This document shows, piece by piece, positions 21,255 to 33,300 of a DNA stretch of 64,000 nucleotides. The stretch lies in the NCBI GenBank assembly GCA_013399015.1, contig VWZX01006139.1:248001-312000 (forward strand), read 5' to 3'. Position numbers and translations under genes: made by a program. This DNA comes from Galbula dea. Taxonomy: Eukaryota > Chordata > Aves > Piciformes > Galbulidae. Each line of letters begins with the position of its first letter. Within the stretch, counting starts at the first letter, position 1. The notes below the pieces were generated by a model. That model searched no databases. It was given only the letters and a program-made list of their open reading frames with translations, and had not been told where the DNA came from.

Positions 21255-23244
21255 TTTGGCAACCATTTAAGTTAAAGGATACTTTTTCCTACTGACTCAT
21301 GATAACTAGCAGATCCTGATCCTGCAGACACACATTCAGCTGTCTACAATCCACATCATGAAATCTCCTTCATTTGTGTCATACTGGCTCACTGGGACCC
21401 CAAGCACATGGGCAAATGAAGCTGATGGGTTATGAGAGCCAGCAAGGAACAATCCCATCACAGAAACCAAACTTCTGCCAACAAACCAAAATACTTCCCT
21501 GAATATTTCAGTACATTAGTATCAATACAGGAATAATTCTTAGCCTGAAACAGGCACCCACACCTCTGCACAGCTATGTAGCTACCTGTCTAGAGCTTCA
21601 GAAAGATATCTACAAATGTGGTGAAGAACAGATCCTCACATAAATCTCAGCAGCCTCAGTCATGTCTGCCCTTTTCATCCTTACTAACCTGGAGTAGCCA
21701 CACATTCCCTTCCACTGATGGCTGTGCTCATAAATATTTACAGCAACTGACTGAATGAAATCAGACTTTGTTCCATCCACTCATATACACTGAAGTGTGT
21801 CAGAGAGCCTAAACTATTGCACTGCCAAATACAGAGAGCTCATGAAGTACAAAGCAATACACTTCAACTTGGCTCAAACAGAGTTCAGCCAATTTCCATC
21901 AGCTGCAGAGCTAGCTGTGTATACAGTTCATGGTTAGGACCTCATAACACCACTTGTTTCTTTGGTATACTAAGACATCCAGACTACCTGTTTTGTCTGC
22001 TCTGGTTGCTAGGGTTCCTCTTGGTTCAGCTGAGAAGTCCCTCCTGAACTTCAGGAGCTTCACACACAGCCTTAGGGACCCTGCTCACACAGCTCCCCAA
22101 CAGCCTCCCTCAGCTTTCTGTGTCTGGGTAAGGACTGATAGCTCTTGTCCCAGCTCACCCAGAGGAATGAGGGAGGCTGTTTGCTCCACTCCTGCCCAGC
22201 CTGCTCCAATTCAACCCCAGTGATGAACCTCACTGAGTTCCAGCCATCAGACAGTTCTTTATCATCAACTTTGGATGAACTGAGGGAAATGGTGCTTCCC
22301 CAAATGCACAGTTCAAGTAGAGAACCCTACAAGCACTGGCTTTGGCCTTTTGGCCCAAGGCTTTGCTTTCTTCCCCAGTTCATTTACAGACTGAAGGAAA
22401 CTTTGGGATGGGAAGATGAAGGTTTCACCTTCCTCAGAGCTAAAAACCAGTCCTTAGAGCCAAGCACTGATTCTCCTGCAGTAACAACAGGTCAGTGTGT
22501 TTTCTTACAATATCTATTTAGAAACAATAAGACTTCACCTTTCTCACTTTTGTCCTTTATTTCTAATTACTAGTAAGAGCTGATTGGGTTTTTTTGACTA
22601 CAGCTATTAGATATAAATAGACTCATGCAATTTCAACAGCTCTGCAGTGGATTCATTATTTCTAGTTGCTGCTTCTTTACATTCCTGCATATTGGATACT
22701 GAAATTGCCTTTTAATGAAGGTTTTGGCTGACTGTAGTTAACCTGATTAATCCTGAATGCAAATACAGTTTCAGCTTGTTGGATTTCAGTTTGAAAGAGT
22801 GACACAAAGTCCTATTTCACAATATTAAGAAGGAGGGGGGGAAAGAAATCAAGAAAATCCCAGGTTCTTGAAAAGATCAAGCAAAGAGCAGTGCTGGAGT
22901 TCACTGAACCAAAGATGCTTGTGTGCAGAGAGGAAAGCTTCACCCCATTAGGGATCTCTTATTTTCATGTCTGTATATCCCTTGTCTGCCTTTCTGCTTT
23001 GTCCTGTCTTTCAGACAGCATTAATTCTCTATTATTCCCTGTAGTGACAATACAGCCTCCTAGGATTTAGATGGAAGGTCCTTCAAAGGAAGGTATGTCA
23101 TATCTTCAGGATACAGACTCTATACATTTCAGATCTACTTTTGGTTCCTTTGTTGCTTCTCCTTAGTAACTCAACAGGAAAAAACATTTAGTATTTATTT
23201 ATTTCCTGAAAAAAAATCTTCTGGCATCCCCAAATATAAGCTGC
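21255..23244. other. Unique noncoding sequence
   Basis: No gene or repeat was recognised. An AP-1 heptamer (tgactca) lies near 21293. The 142-codon + frame at 22145-22573 has no recognisable motif. A G7 run lies near 22834-22840. Confidence 0.5.
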
Positions 23245-23440
23245 CACAGACTCACAGGGGTTGAAAGGAACCTCTGGGGATCACCCAGTCCAACCCTGCT
23301 AAAGCAGGGTCACCCACAGCAGCTTGCCCAGGATCACCTCCAGGTGGTTTGGAATCTCTCCAGAGAAGGAGACTCCACAACCTCTCTGGGCAGCCCGAGC
23401 CAGGGCTCCAACACCCTCACAGCAAAAAAGTGAAAAGAAG
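23245..23440 (-). mobile_element. CR1 LINE 3' fragment, antisense
   Basis: Read on +, the order is cagactcacaggggttgaaagg, cacccagtccaaccctgc, a gcaggg..acccacagcagcttgcccagg block, ccaggtggtttggaatctctccagagaaggagactccacaacctctctgggcagcc (interrupted), and ccaacaccctcacag. This is the reverse complement of the CR1 end and its adjoining ORF2 tail. The terminal repeat block is degraded. The copy is 5'-truncated at about 23440. Confidence 0.93.
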
Positions 23441-26400
23441 TAAAAAGAAAATCCTTTCCTTTACAAAGAAGATATTAAATATGATCAGAGTTGAGAAGGA
23501 TGAGGCCAGTCTTACAGTAAATGCCCTGACACAGACAATCCATTTAAAGATCTTTGTGCCTGAGTTTGCTCATCAGAGTTCCAGTGATGCCTCTAAGTTT
23601 CCTATTTCTTCCAGCTTTTCAGGAAAAGAACTACCTTAACTTTCCAGGTCCTCTGCCCAGAACAGAACAGATTAAAGTAGAACCTGTACAAAGACCAGCA
23701 CTGAGTAAAACCAATGCAACTGAGGGTGGAACTTGACCAAGGGTGCTCTGTACATTAGCCCCATCCCAGTTATTATATATAAAGGCTGAAACCAGAACTA
23801 AGTTCAGCATCAAAAAGAAAGAATCAACTACATAAACCCAAATTTTCCACAAACCTGGGATTTAGATTCAGATATGACATTAAAGGCAGGATACTACTGA
23901 CTGAACATTTGACTCTAGCATATCCCTGCAACTGGTATGTTGAAACAGCTCTTCAGTGTCCAGCTACTGTGAAAAGTATTTCTGAAGCATGCCAAGATGG
24001 ATTAAAAAGGAAAGGAGGAGGAGGAAGCTAACTGCTTGGCCTGTCAGAGCTTCTCCATCACTTTCCTATCCCTATTTGGATGGGATGGGAGCTTTCCAGT
24101 ATCTGCATGGAGGGGATAGATCTGAACTTTCTATCAGCAATCTGTGCTCTCAGCTGCCGCCCTGCCAGACCCAGAGCTGCCCAGTGGGAGCAGAGCTGCT
24201 GCAGGACCTGCTGGGTTCCTTATGTGCACTGCAGTGTTTAAAGCTGCTGCAAGGAAACCCAAGGGATATTAAGCAGAGCTGTTCCTTCCCTGTCAAAATG
24301 TGTAAACATGAACAAATATGGGTTCTGTCTGGAGAACATCAAAGTCAGGTAACACTTAGCCCAGTGCAAGACCCAAAAGCTGTGAGGGACTGAAGTGTGA
24401 AAGAGTTCTTGTTTTACATAGCTGCTGTGAAACATCACACAGCCTGGCCTTAGAGCATGGGTTGGCTGAGTTTCCACACCCTGAACCCAAGTTCTCCTTC
24501 TTCAAGCTGCCTGAAGCCAGATTGTTTCAACCTTTTGTTTGTTTTAAAGTGTCCTCTTGTCCTGCCTTGCTTGAAACATCACACATCTTGCATACCAGAT
24601 GCTTCTGATCCAGTCCTGCTGACTTGATGCACGTTCTGGCCTTATGGAGAATGAAGGAATCATCTCTTTAATGTCACAGTTTGATATTGTACACACAACT
24701 GAGACAAATGAAGTGGACAGAAAACTCCCCCAGACTGTGTGGATATCCACACAGAAACATCTGCTGCTGTCTCAGCCACAGACACTCCAACCTCCAAACA
24801 CATCAGCAGACTTATTCTTTTCATGTCTCATAGCCCCACAAGACATGAACTTGTGGGGCAGAGCTTAATCTGTACTTAGGTGAATAATCAGAGCTGACAA
24901 GTCCTGTGTTTATGGACTGTTTATATGAGGAAGGTCTACAAGAAAAAACTCTGCTTGCATGGATACTTTATAAGGATATGACATCCTATAGTCTAAGTAG
25001 GCTGCAAATGTATTTCTCTCTGGGGCCAGATCTGTACTCTGATACAGCCCAGTTTATTCTGTGAAGTCATGCTGAGTAACAAGCTGGCCTTCTCTCCTTA
25101 GTTTGTCATTTTGACTTGTCCTTGTTATTTTAAAAGACCTGCCTGGGGTTTCCCACATCAGATATGACCTCCAGGCTGCCTTTCTCTGTGATGACACAAT
25201 AATCTCTAATTACAAGCTCTTCAGAAAATGGTGTAAGAACATTATGCACCACCCTGTGATTCCTGATCTGCCTTTCTCTTACCCAGCTCAGGTTCAAAGC
25301 TGTTGGCTCAGTGATTCCACTGCAAAAAATCAACTAGAAGACTCTACAGTTTTGTTATTTTAACAGAAAAGCTGAATCCACACACAGCATCTTTCCTCCA
25401 GATGGGGAATTCCTCCTCTACAAAGCTCTCTTTTAAAATATAGAGTAGCAGTTACTCTATCAGAGAAAGGAGAAACTGCTTTCCTTTAATCCTCTCTAGA
25501 AACAAGCTGGCTTTTCTTTTCCCCACAGTGATGGGTAGCTGCTGCACCTAGCAGGGATATTTGGGAATCAATAATGTTATTAAGTCTCTGCAGAAGTCTA
25601 GACACCTCTGATAGAAGACTCAGGCTTTCTGCAAATCCCAGAAGTCCTCAGTGGGTATGATGGACAGAGCAATCCCTTTGACAAATGTTTTTCAAAGCCC
25701 TGTTAGAAGACCTGGATCTCCTCCCACTTCATCCCAGCAACGTAATAAAACAAGTATTTCCTTCACCACTTACTCCTCCAGGAATGAAGAATGCTGTCAT
25801 CAGGACATGGAGATGAAGGTTCTCCTTGCACCTTTTGTGTATCTCTCACTGGAGGAGTTAGACCACCAAAATAAACTCAGTGAGTGAGAGCTAAGGATCT
25901 GTAACTGTGCATGCACAAAGCCCACTTGCCTACCCAGCTCCAGCTCTTCTACAGCCCCTGGCAGTTGTCCTCCTCCCAGGATGTGTATTGGCACACAGCT
26001 GGTGTCAGGGAGTCAGCACTGGCAAGTGAATGGAGTTCACAACTGAAACCCTTTCTTAAATGAGAGAGCTGTGAGGGGAAGGTTGATGTGTTCAGTAGGA
26101 TTCTCACTCTAGGGGAATATATCTGCAGAAGTCTCAGCTGAGTTCTGGGATAAGCTGCTTATCCTATTAGTTCATTTCCTTTGTCCAAGGCTCTGTGGTT
26201 AGAGCCAATGAAGGATTTTGATGCTCTCAACCTAAGCAGAGGCCCTGCTTCAAGTGTCTGTCTCCCTCTATCTCCCCAACATATAAAGTCTCAATTCATC
26301 ACTGGAAATTGCAAAGGAGTTGAAATCTGCTTGGAAAATTAGTTCTAGAGGATTTCTTTCTCTAACTGAAGCACATTTCTGTGTGGAGACCTTTGGGGAA

Positions 26401-29326
26401 GTCCCATGTAGAGTAGGATGGGTGGGGACTTCAAAGATAATGCTCAGATGAAAGAATAAAATTGTTTTGGATCAGATAAATTTATGCAGAGACCTAAGAC
26501 CCAGAGTACAGCCTGTGTGTGAAAATAGAGAAAGAATAAAGAAACAACAAACCTCTGAGGGTTTCTGAGACCAACATTTGGTTTCAAGGTGTACCCATCC
26601 CTTTACCAGGGAGCACTTGCTAGAAAAAATACCCACCTTTAAATTCTAACTTAAAAGAAAAACTAGTACCACAAAAGGTACAGTTAGCAACACAAAACCA
26701 GTCTATCCAAAGTTAAAAGAAATACTTATTGCATCTGCTAAGGGGAACCTCTCTCACCTCCCCCACACATCACAGAAGTCATCTGAATGATGAAGAGAGG
26801 CAGTGGCTTCTAGTACACCAGAGGCAACTCAGAAGCTCTCCTCAAAAGGATGGTGCAAAGAGATCTGGAAAGCAGATGAGTTACCAGTGGAAATGTCTCT
26901 GTGCCAGCCCAACCCCTGCCACATAACATGTTAAACTTCAGGTATGTGCCTACTCCAAATATCCACTGCAGTCCAAAAATCTGCAGTCTTAAAATTCATG
27001 GACACAATTTAAAATTTCAGCATATTCTTAAGAGTTCTGCTGAGCCAGGGCCTATCTGGCATAGCTGTAGTGGGTGTAGAGATGCAAAGAAAATGCCTGA
27101 TTGTAAACCATTTGAAATTACTGCTGATAAAGGATAATTATGTACCAAAAATGCATTAGTAAAGTTTTGATCTCATCCTAAGGTGAATGCTATTGCCAGT
27201 GGGTCTCTCTTACCACCATTCCATGCCTGTAAATTCCCCAACAGGCTATGAAGATGAACATTTGGTTCTTCTCACCCTATGTTTGCATATTAAATATACA
27301 CTGAACTTATACAAACAAACCTCTTGCCTTGCCCAGGAAGAGAATAAAACATCACTGTACAAACTGAAGAGCAGATTCTCCACTGTACTGATGCCCACTT
27401 GAGTTGCCTGCCCTGGAGGGAGAGGAAATAAGATTAATGACTTAAAGCCTCCTCATGGCACTAGTTTGGGATGAACTAGCTTTATTTCAAAGGAGAACCA
27501 CAAGTTCAATCTTTAGCCTGTCTTGTACCTTACCCTTCCAAATATACACACACAGTTCACAACTGCTCTGTTCACAAAACAACTTGTTCCAGAAGTAGTG
27601 GAACAACCTGAATTCTTATTGATTTGCTCCTGAACTTCCCCTTCTGCCCTTCCCTGCCACAACACTTCTACAAGCACAAGACATCATGTTCTGCTCCTAT
27701 TTAAGACCTACAGACCTCGACCCAAGCAGTCAGTAGGTTCCTGCTGAAGTCCAGCTGACAGTGACCAAGCCATTTCACAGCTGAATTCTTCCTCCTTTTC
27801 CATTAGTGACCACACAGATTTGCCTCTTCTGGCCTGCACAGCTGCTGGGTTCATGAGGACATACAGATTGACTAACAGCAAGACTTTCATCTCTCAGACA
27901 CCTGATCAGAATCTGACAAGGTGTTGAAGTTGAAGGCAGAGGTGGGCTGCAGGGGGAGGAGATGTGCCAGGCAGGCTGCCTGGTTAAACCCATGAATATG
28001 GAGGTTGTATAAGCCTCATTTCCCTAGGAAAGCAAGCTAAAAATAGGGTCAGTAAAAAAGACAAGGCAGCCTGGAATGCTTTATCTTTTGCTTATTTTCA
28101 GTACAGCTGATCTCTCTCAGAGTTAAATCAAGCCATACACTTTCAGTCTTTGCCTAATAAAGGGATTTTAAGTTTTGTATGAAACAAAGAATTATCTAAA
28201 ACATTTATGGGAAGGTAAATAGCTTGGATTTGTTGTACAACTATAACAAAAATACATTTAAACTCTTAAACAGTACTTGAATCTTCAGATAAAGCTACTA
28301 ATCAGAGCTAGCTCTACACCCCTACAGCTAATGGCAGGAAAGATCAGGTTTATCATCCCAGTGACATGCATGTACCATGGAGAGAAGTGGTTTCTCACTC
28401 CCCTATCTAACTGGCAAGTGAAGAGAGGAGGAAAGGCAGGTTTGCTGCAGAGAGTTTGGGACTCAGCTACTGCCCATTTCTGAGCAAAGGAAGAAATGGG
28501 GCCTCTGGCCTTGAGGAAGAAAAAAATCACCAAAAAACCTACTGTGAACTGCTTAATTTGCTTTTACTCTGCCACAGAAATGCCTGTGCTGCAGTAACAG
28601 TTTACACCCAAGAGCACTTGCAGGCAAGTTCCATGTGTCCTCCACCTGCAGCCCATGCTGGCAGGACACCAGCCAGCAAATTCACAACTGTGACAGCCCA
28701 GCACTAAACCCCAGCTGAGACATCCTTCTGGGCACCACCTGGAATTTCAATGCCATGTTAACACAGAGTTCCTTAACCAGAACTGATGCACATCTGCCAC
28801 CTTAGAGCTCATGCTGTACAGGCACATGATTGTCTACTCTTATCTGTGTGGCCATTGTAAGGTTTACCCTCATCCAGTTGGGAAGGAGATGAGCTGAAAC
28901 TGCATGAAGGCACTCAGAAGAATGCCCATACCAGGATTTAAAGACATGAACTTTAATGAAAGTAGTTATCCCCTGATAGACAAGTCTTTAGCTAGTTTCT
29001 TCTCTGCTCTGCCCCAACAGCAAGGCAGTAACAAATTCCCTTTCCCTGGGCTGGTTCTACAGCTGTAGACTAGGTCACACTGCAAAACTCCTTCCAAGCA
29101 AATCCTTATGAAGGCATCAAACCTCAGCTACGCTTAACTATTTTTTCTCTCCACAGCAAATTCCAGCCCCCCCTACAGATCCATGACCTACTTCAGTCTC
29201 AAAGGCTCCAGTAGAAGCACACACAGAGGAAAACCACTGAACACTCTGGAGTTATGGCACTGTATCTTTCACACAGGACTTAAGCCATTTCATCCTTGCT
29301 CTGTTATTGTTACTCCTGACAGCTCC
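23441..29326. other. Long unique noncoding stretch
   Basis: Almost 6 kb without a recognised gene, RNA or transposon. Open frames reach 134 codons (23989-24393) but match nothing known. A CpG-poor, moderately GC-rich patch near 24150-24230 (repeated ctgc words) could look exon-like but has no supporting splice structure I can defend. Confidence 0.5.
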
Positions 29327-29353
29327 CCGCCGGTGATTTGTGGCACGCGGCGG
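29327..29353. repeat. GC hairpin within a small CpG cluster
   Basis: The word ccgccg (29327-29332) is matched by cggcgg (29348-29353) across a 15-base loop. Seven or eight CpGs occur between 29327 and 29380, in a neighbourhood otherwise almost free of CpG. The stem is only six base pairs, but it is all G-C. It could be the core of a regulatory element. I have no evidence that it is transcribed. Confidence 0.45.
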
Positions 29354-29874
29354 TGACACAGGACACGACTCCTGCGAGTGTTGTAGCAACAACTCAAATT
29401 CCTCTGAAGAGAGATCAAGGCAACATGACATTTGCAGAGAGCAGGATTAAGTTGCTTTTTGTCTGATGCTCCAGAAGGCTTAGGAGCTCTTGACAATTGT
29501 TTGGAAAAGAGGGACTTCGTTTTTTTTTTCTCCCTAGGAACAAATGCTTAAGGAATAAAGTGTGTTATCTACTGGTGCAAAGGCAGCCAGGCAGAAACAG
29601 AGCTGACATTACAGAATTCATGGTGAAGGAGGAGACAGTAATGGGAAGCAGATGCAAACACTTGGTGATTCAGGAGCCCAAGTGCATACATTTGGCTAGA
29701 AAGGAAGTGGAACCATATCCCCGAAAGGTTTTGCTGACATGATTTCATGTCTGCTAGTGGAGCCCAGGAAATCTTCAATGGTTTAAAGAGAGTTATGGCA
29801 GTGTCTGAGACTTCAGATTTCTTGGAGATGACTAGGATTGGTAGTGGGACACAAAGCTGATCCTCAGTGGCTGG

Positions 29875-30350
29875 AAAGATGCTTGGCAGAAGAGGACCTG
29901 GGGGTGCTGCTCGACAGCTGCTGAAGATGAGGCGGCAGTGTGCCCAAGTGGCTGAGAAGGCCAACAGCATCCTGGCTTGGGTCAGCAATAGTGTGGCAGC
30001 AGGTGACAAGGGAGATAACTATCCCCCTGTACTGGGCACTGGGGAGGCCACACCTTAAGTATTGTGTTCAGTTTTGGGCCCTTTGCTACAAGAAGGACAT
30101 TGAGGTACTGGGTGTGTCCAAAGAAGGGTGATTAAGCTGGTGAAGGTTCTAGAGCACAAGTGTTGTGAGGAGCAGCTGAGGGAACTGGGGTTGTTTGGTT
30201 GGTTTGGAGAAAAGGAGGTTCAGGGCAGACCTTCTTACTCCTTACAACTACCCAAAAGGAGGTTGGAGCCAGGTGAGGGTTGGTCTCTTCTCCCAGGTAA
30301 CAAGTGATAGGACAAGAGGAAATGGCTTCAAATTGTGCCTGGGAAGGACT
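29875..30350 (+). mobile_element. CR1 LINE internal fragment, sense, truncated at both ends
   Basis: This is the C-terminal part of CR1 ORF2. Frame pieces include RQCAQVAEKANSILAWVSNSVA (near 29930-29998), then gttcagttttgggccc, ctacaagaaggacattgagg, and KRRFRADLLTPYN with VGLFSQVTSDRTRGNGFKL (to about 30335), in at least two different frames. It reaches further upstream into ORF2 than any other copy here. Similarity stops near 30350, before the 3' UTR and the attctrtg end block that nearly all CR1 copies keep, so the 3' end was probably lost by a later deletion or replacement. Confidence 0.95.
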
Positions 30351-33300
30351 CTTCCTACTTATCCCTGGGCCACTTTGCCACCTTTTCACTGATGGAGAGC
30401 AATCCATTTAAAGGCAGTTCACAGAACAGAATCAGTCACTGAGTTGACAGAGCAAGGGTGTCTATAGCTGAAGCATTTTATATTAAACAGCAGCTGAAGT
30501 AAATTTGAATATTTAAAATGGAAATCTTGGCCAATTCTATCAAATGAAATTGTTGCTTAAGGAGTTACCCACTCCTGAGGTCATCAGCACACATAATCCC
30601 TCATGCAAAGTGCACTAATTTAAGCTGCTGAAAGAAAATGAGCAAAGGCATGCCAGATTAAAGACCAATGGAGGATAAAGAATCTTCCACCTGGGGTAAT
30701 TTTCTTGCTGATCCAGCTGACAAGCAGTAACACTGCTGTGGTTGTGACTATCAGCTTCAATAACATTTCAAGGACTCAAGCTCAGAAAGCCCTGGCATGG
30801 TGTCCCCATCACTGCACCTAAGTGAAAGGCTGGAGAGCAAAAGTGTGACACTCAGTTGTTATACTAACAACCTCTGGAGAAAGAAGCACTAAGAGACCAC
30901 ACTAAGCTGACAGAAAATAGATGTGTCACCCTGGGCCAGTCTATCCTGAATTTTCCACATCCATCCTCCTTTTTCTGTCTGACTCCCACTTCAGGCCTGG
31001 AAGTTCCCTTAAGACTTGAGTGTAAATCAGGCATTATTTATATAAAGATTAAAGTATTCCTGCAGTATTCATATAATAGAAATAAGAAAGCAGTAAAAGA
31101 CACCTGAACCACCAGCATAATCAACTCCCTGGTAGATCTGAAGCAAGTGAAACTTGTTAGAGCCTTCATAGCAAAAACAGTAAGGTAGAGAAACATCCCT
31201 GTGATTCTCAGATTACCTGAAGGTTTCAGCCTGCTCATTTCACCTGATTACTGAATGATTTCTGCATGCACAAATCCAGTTTTACCCACAGTTCCATTCC
31301 CAAAATGATTTTCTAGATCATCAAGACAAAACAGATTTCCATAGAAATAATATGGGGTAGCACTGAAACAACTACAGAGCTTTACAGAACTTACCTACAC
31401 CTTTAAAGTTTCACTAGCTATTTACCAGAGCACCCTAAGCACCACAAAACACCTTCTGAACCCTATGGAAAAGATCTTGCTGTTGAACTGCTTCTCCCCC
31501 TGCAAAGCAAGGAACCTTGTGAGAAAGCACGTCCAACAGGGCTGAGCCAGACCACCTACTGACCTGTTTAACACATGCCAGGAGCTGCAGGATGCCAAGT
31601 GGGCCAGTGGGTTTTCTCTGCCCAGATGAACTGTTGGTGTCCCAGTAAGGGCAACAAGTTCAGCCACCAGACAAAGGAGTGTTTCATTTCTCCTGCTTTC
31701 CTGTTCCATGTTTCTGTCTGTCTGCAAGTCCCTGTTGTTAAAAGCAAATGATTAATTGGGCACTGGGGAGCTGTCAGGATTATTTTTTTTTAACCAGTGG
31801 ACTTTTGTCCACTCAGATATTAAGATATTTGGGGTTCTTTTGCCTTGAAATTCTATGTTCTTCAGTGCCTAGTTTGGGTTTGGTGCTTGGGTTTTTTGGT
31901 TTGGTTATAGGTGTTAATTGTATGCATTTTAATGATCTTTGACAACAGCATCAGAATTTGGGCTTGACAAAGCACATGAAAAAGAAAGAGCCCTTGCAAT
32001 GTGTTAATAAGAAAGCTACAGCCAAGTCCAGCTCCCTAACTACAGTGTAATCCCAAAATCATTCTTTTCCCTTCTGTAAAGAAGCAACAAAACAAAGTAG
32101 TGCAGCACCAATTAGAGTAACAGCAGTGCTGCTGCAGTGCGTGCTGAGCAGCTTACAGCATCAAGAGGCTCTCCCAGCCCTAAAAGAACCACCACAATCT
32201 GGGCTGTTTGGGCATGGCTTCTCCTGATGGGAAAGGTGGGCACAACCTTCATCACATGAAGACTGCTTGTTACCAAGCTTCTGCATGCTGCTAGAAGCTA
32301 ATCAACACCTAGGACAGCCACATCTACCTTTTTCCCCTCTTTGGCCTGCCACAAGGGAGCTTCAAACAGATTCAAGGCTGAGTACATATTGTGGTGAAAA
32401 GAAAATCTTCATTGTGCACTCCTTTGAGTCTGGCTTACTTCATGAGCCACAAACTTTTCAGGATAGAAACAGATGCTTCTTGTATACATGGGCTGTGTTT
32501 AGAAGTGCCACTGGAATCCATCATCACTATGGGCAACAGCCTTTTCAAAAGTCCCTTTAGCCCTAAGCCAGGAACAGTAAAACACAACCAAAAGCACAGA
32601 AATGAAGTTCTCTGCCTACAGAAATCAATGAGAATTTTGTCCTTGACTTCACTGGAGCCAGGCTTTCATTCAGTGTATTTGTACTTTAGGTTTCCTGTGG
32701 TGAATAAATAGAAATGAAAAGCTAACATCCTGGCACCAGTGTTATGAGTCAGACAATCAAGTATGAGCAGTATGCATTTCTTCAGAGGAAAAAGGCTTTT
32801 AGGGCATTGGTGTCTTGATATACAACCATGTGAAATTGTGAAGCTGGACAACATGACTTCTTTAGTGGGAGCTACAACCTCCTGTGTGTTTTCTGTTGTA
32901 GACAGGAAGCCAGCAGGGTTATCAGCCTCAAAGAAGCTTTCCAGATAGAGAGTTGCTCTAGGAACCATAGAAGATTGATTGGTATGCTGGGGAAAGAAGG
33001 GAATGAAAAGAATATTTTCAAAGCTGGGACAGTCCTTGTCAAAAGCTATGATGTAAACACAACAGCCCATGAAATATTTTGCTATTTTATAACCCAAAGC
33101 CCAAGCTATTTTTGGTCCCAAGTGAGAATTTTTCCCCCATAACCCAGCTGAATTATTCTGTCTTTTGTAGGTCCTTAAACCACTAATGCTGAAAAGAGTA
33201 AGAAGCATTTCCACATCAGTTTTTACTAGTGTTAATAATTATCATGCTTTATAAACATGTGTTTGTCACATCAGAATTACTGTTCACAGTCAGTAACTCA

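Noticed and set aside
32666..33214. 182-codon minus-strand open frame
   Set aside because: It starts at GTG (ATG two codons in) and shows no domain, repeat or bias typical of coding sequence.
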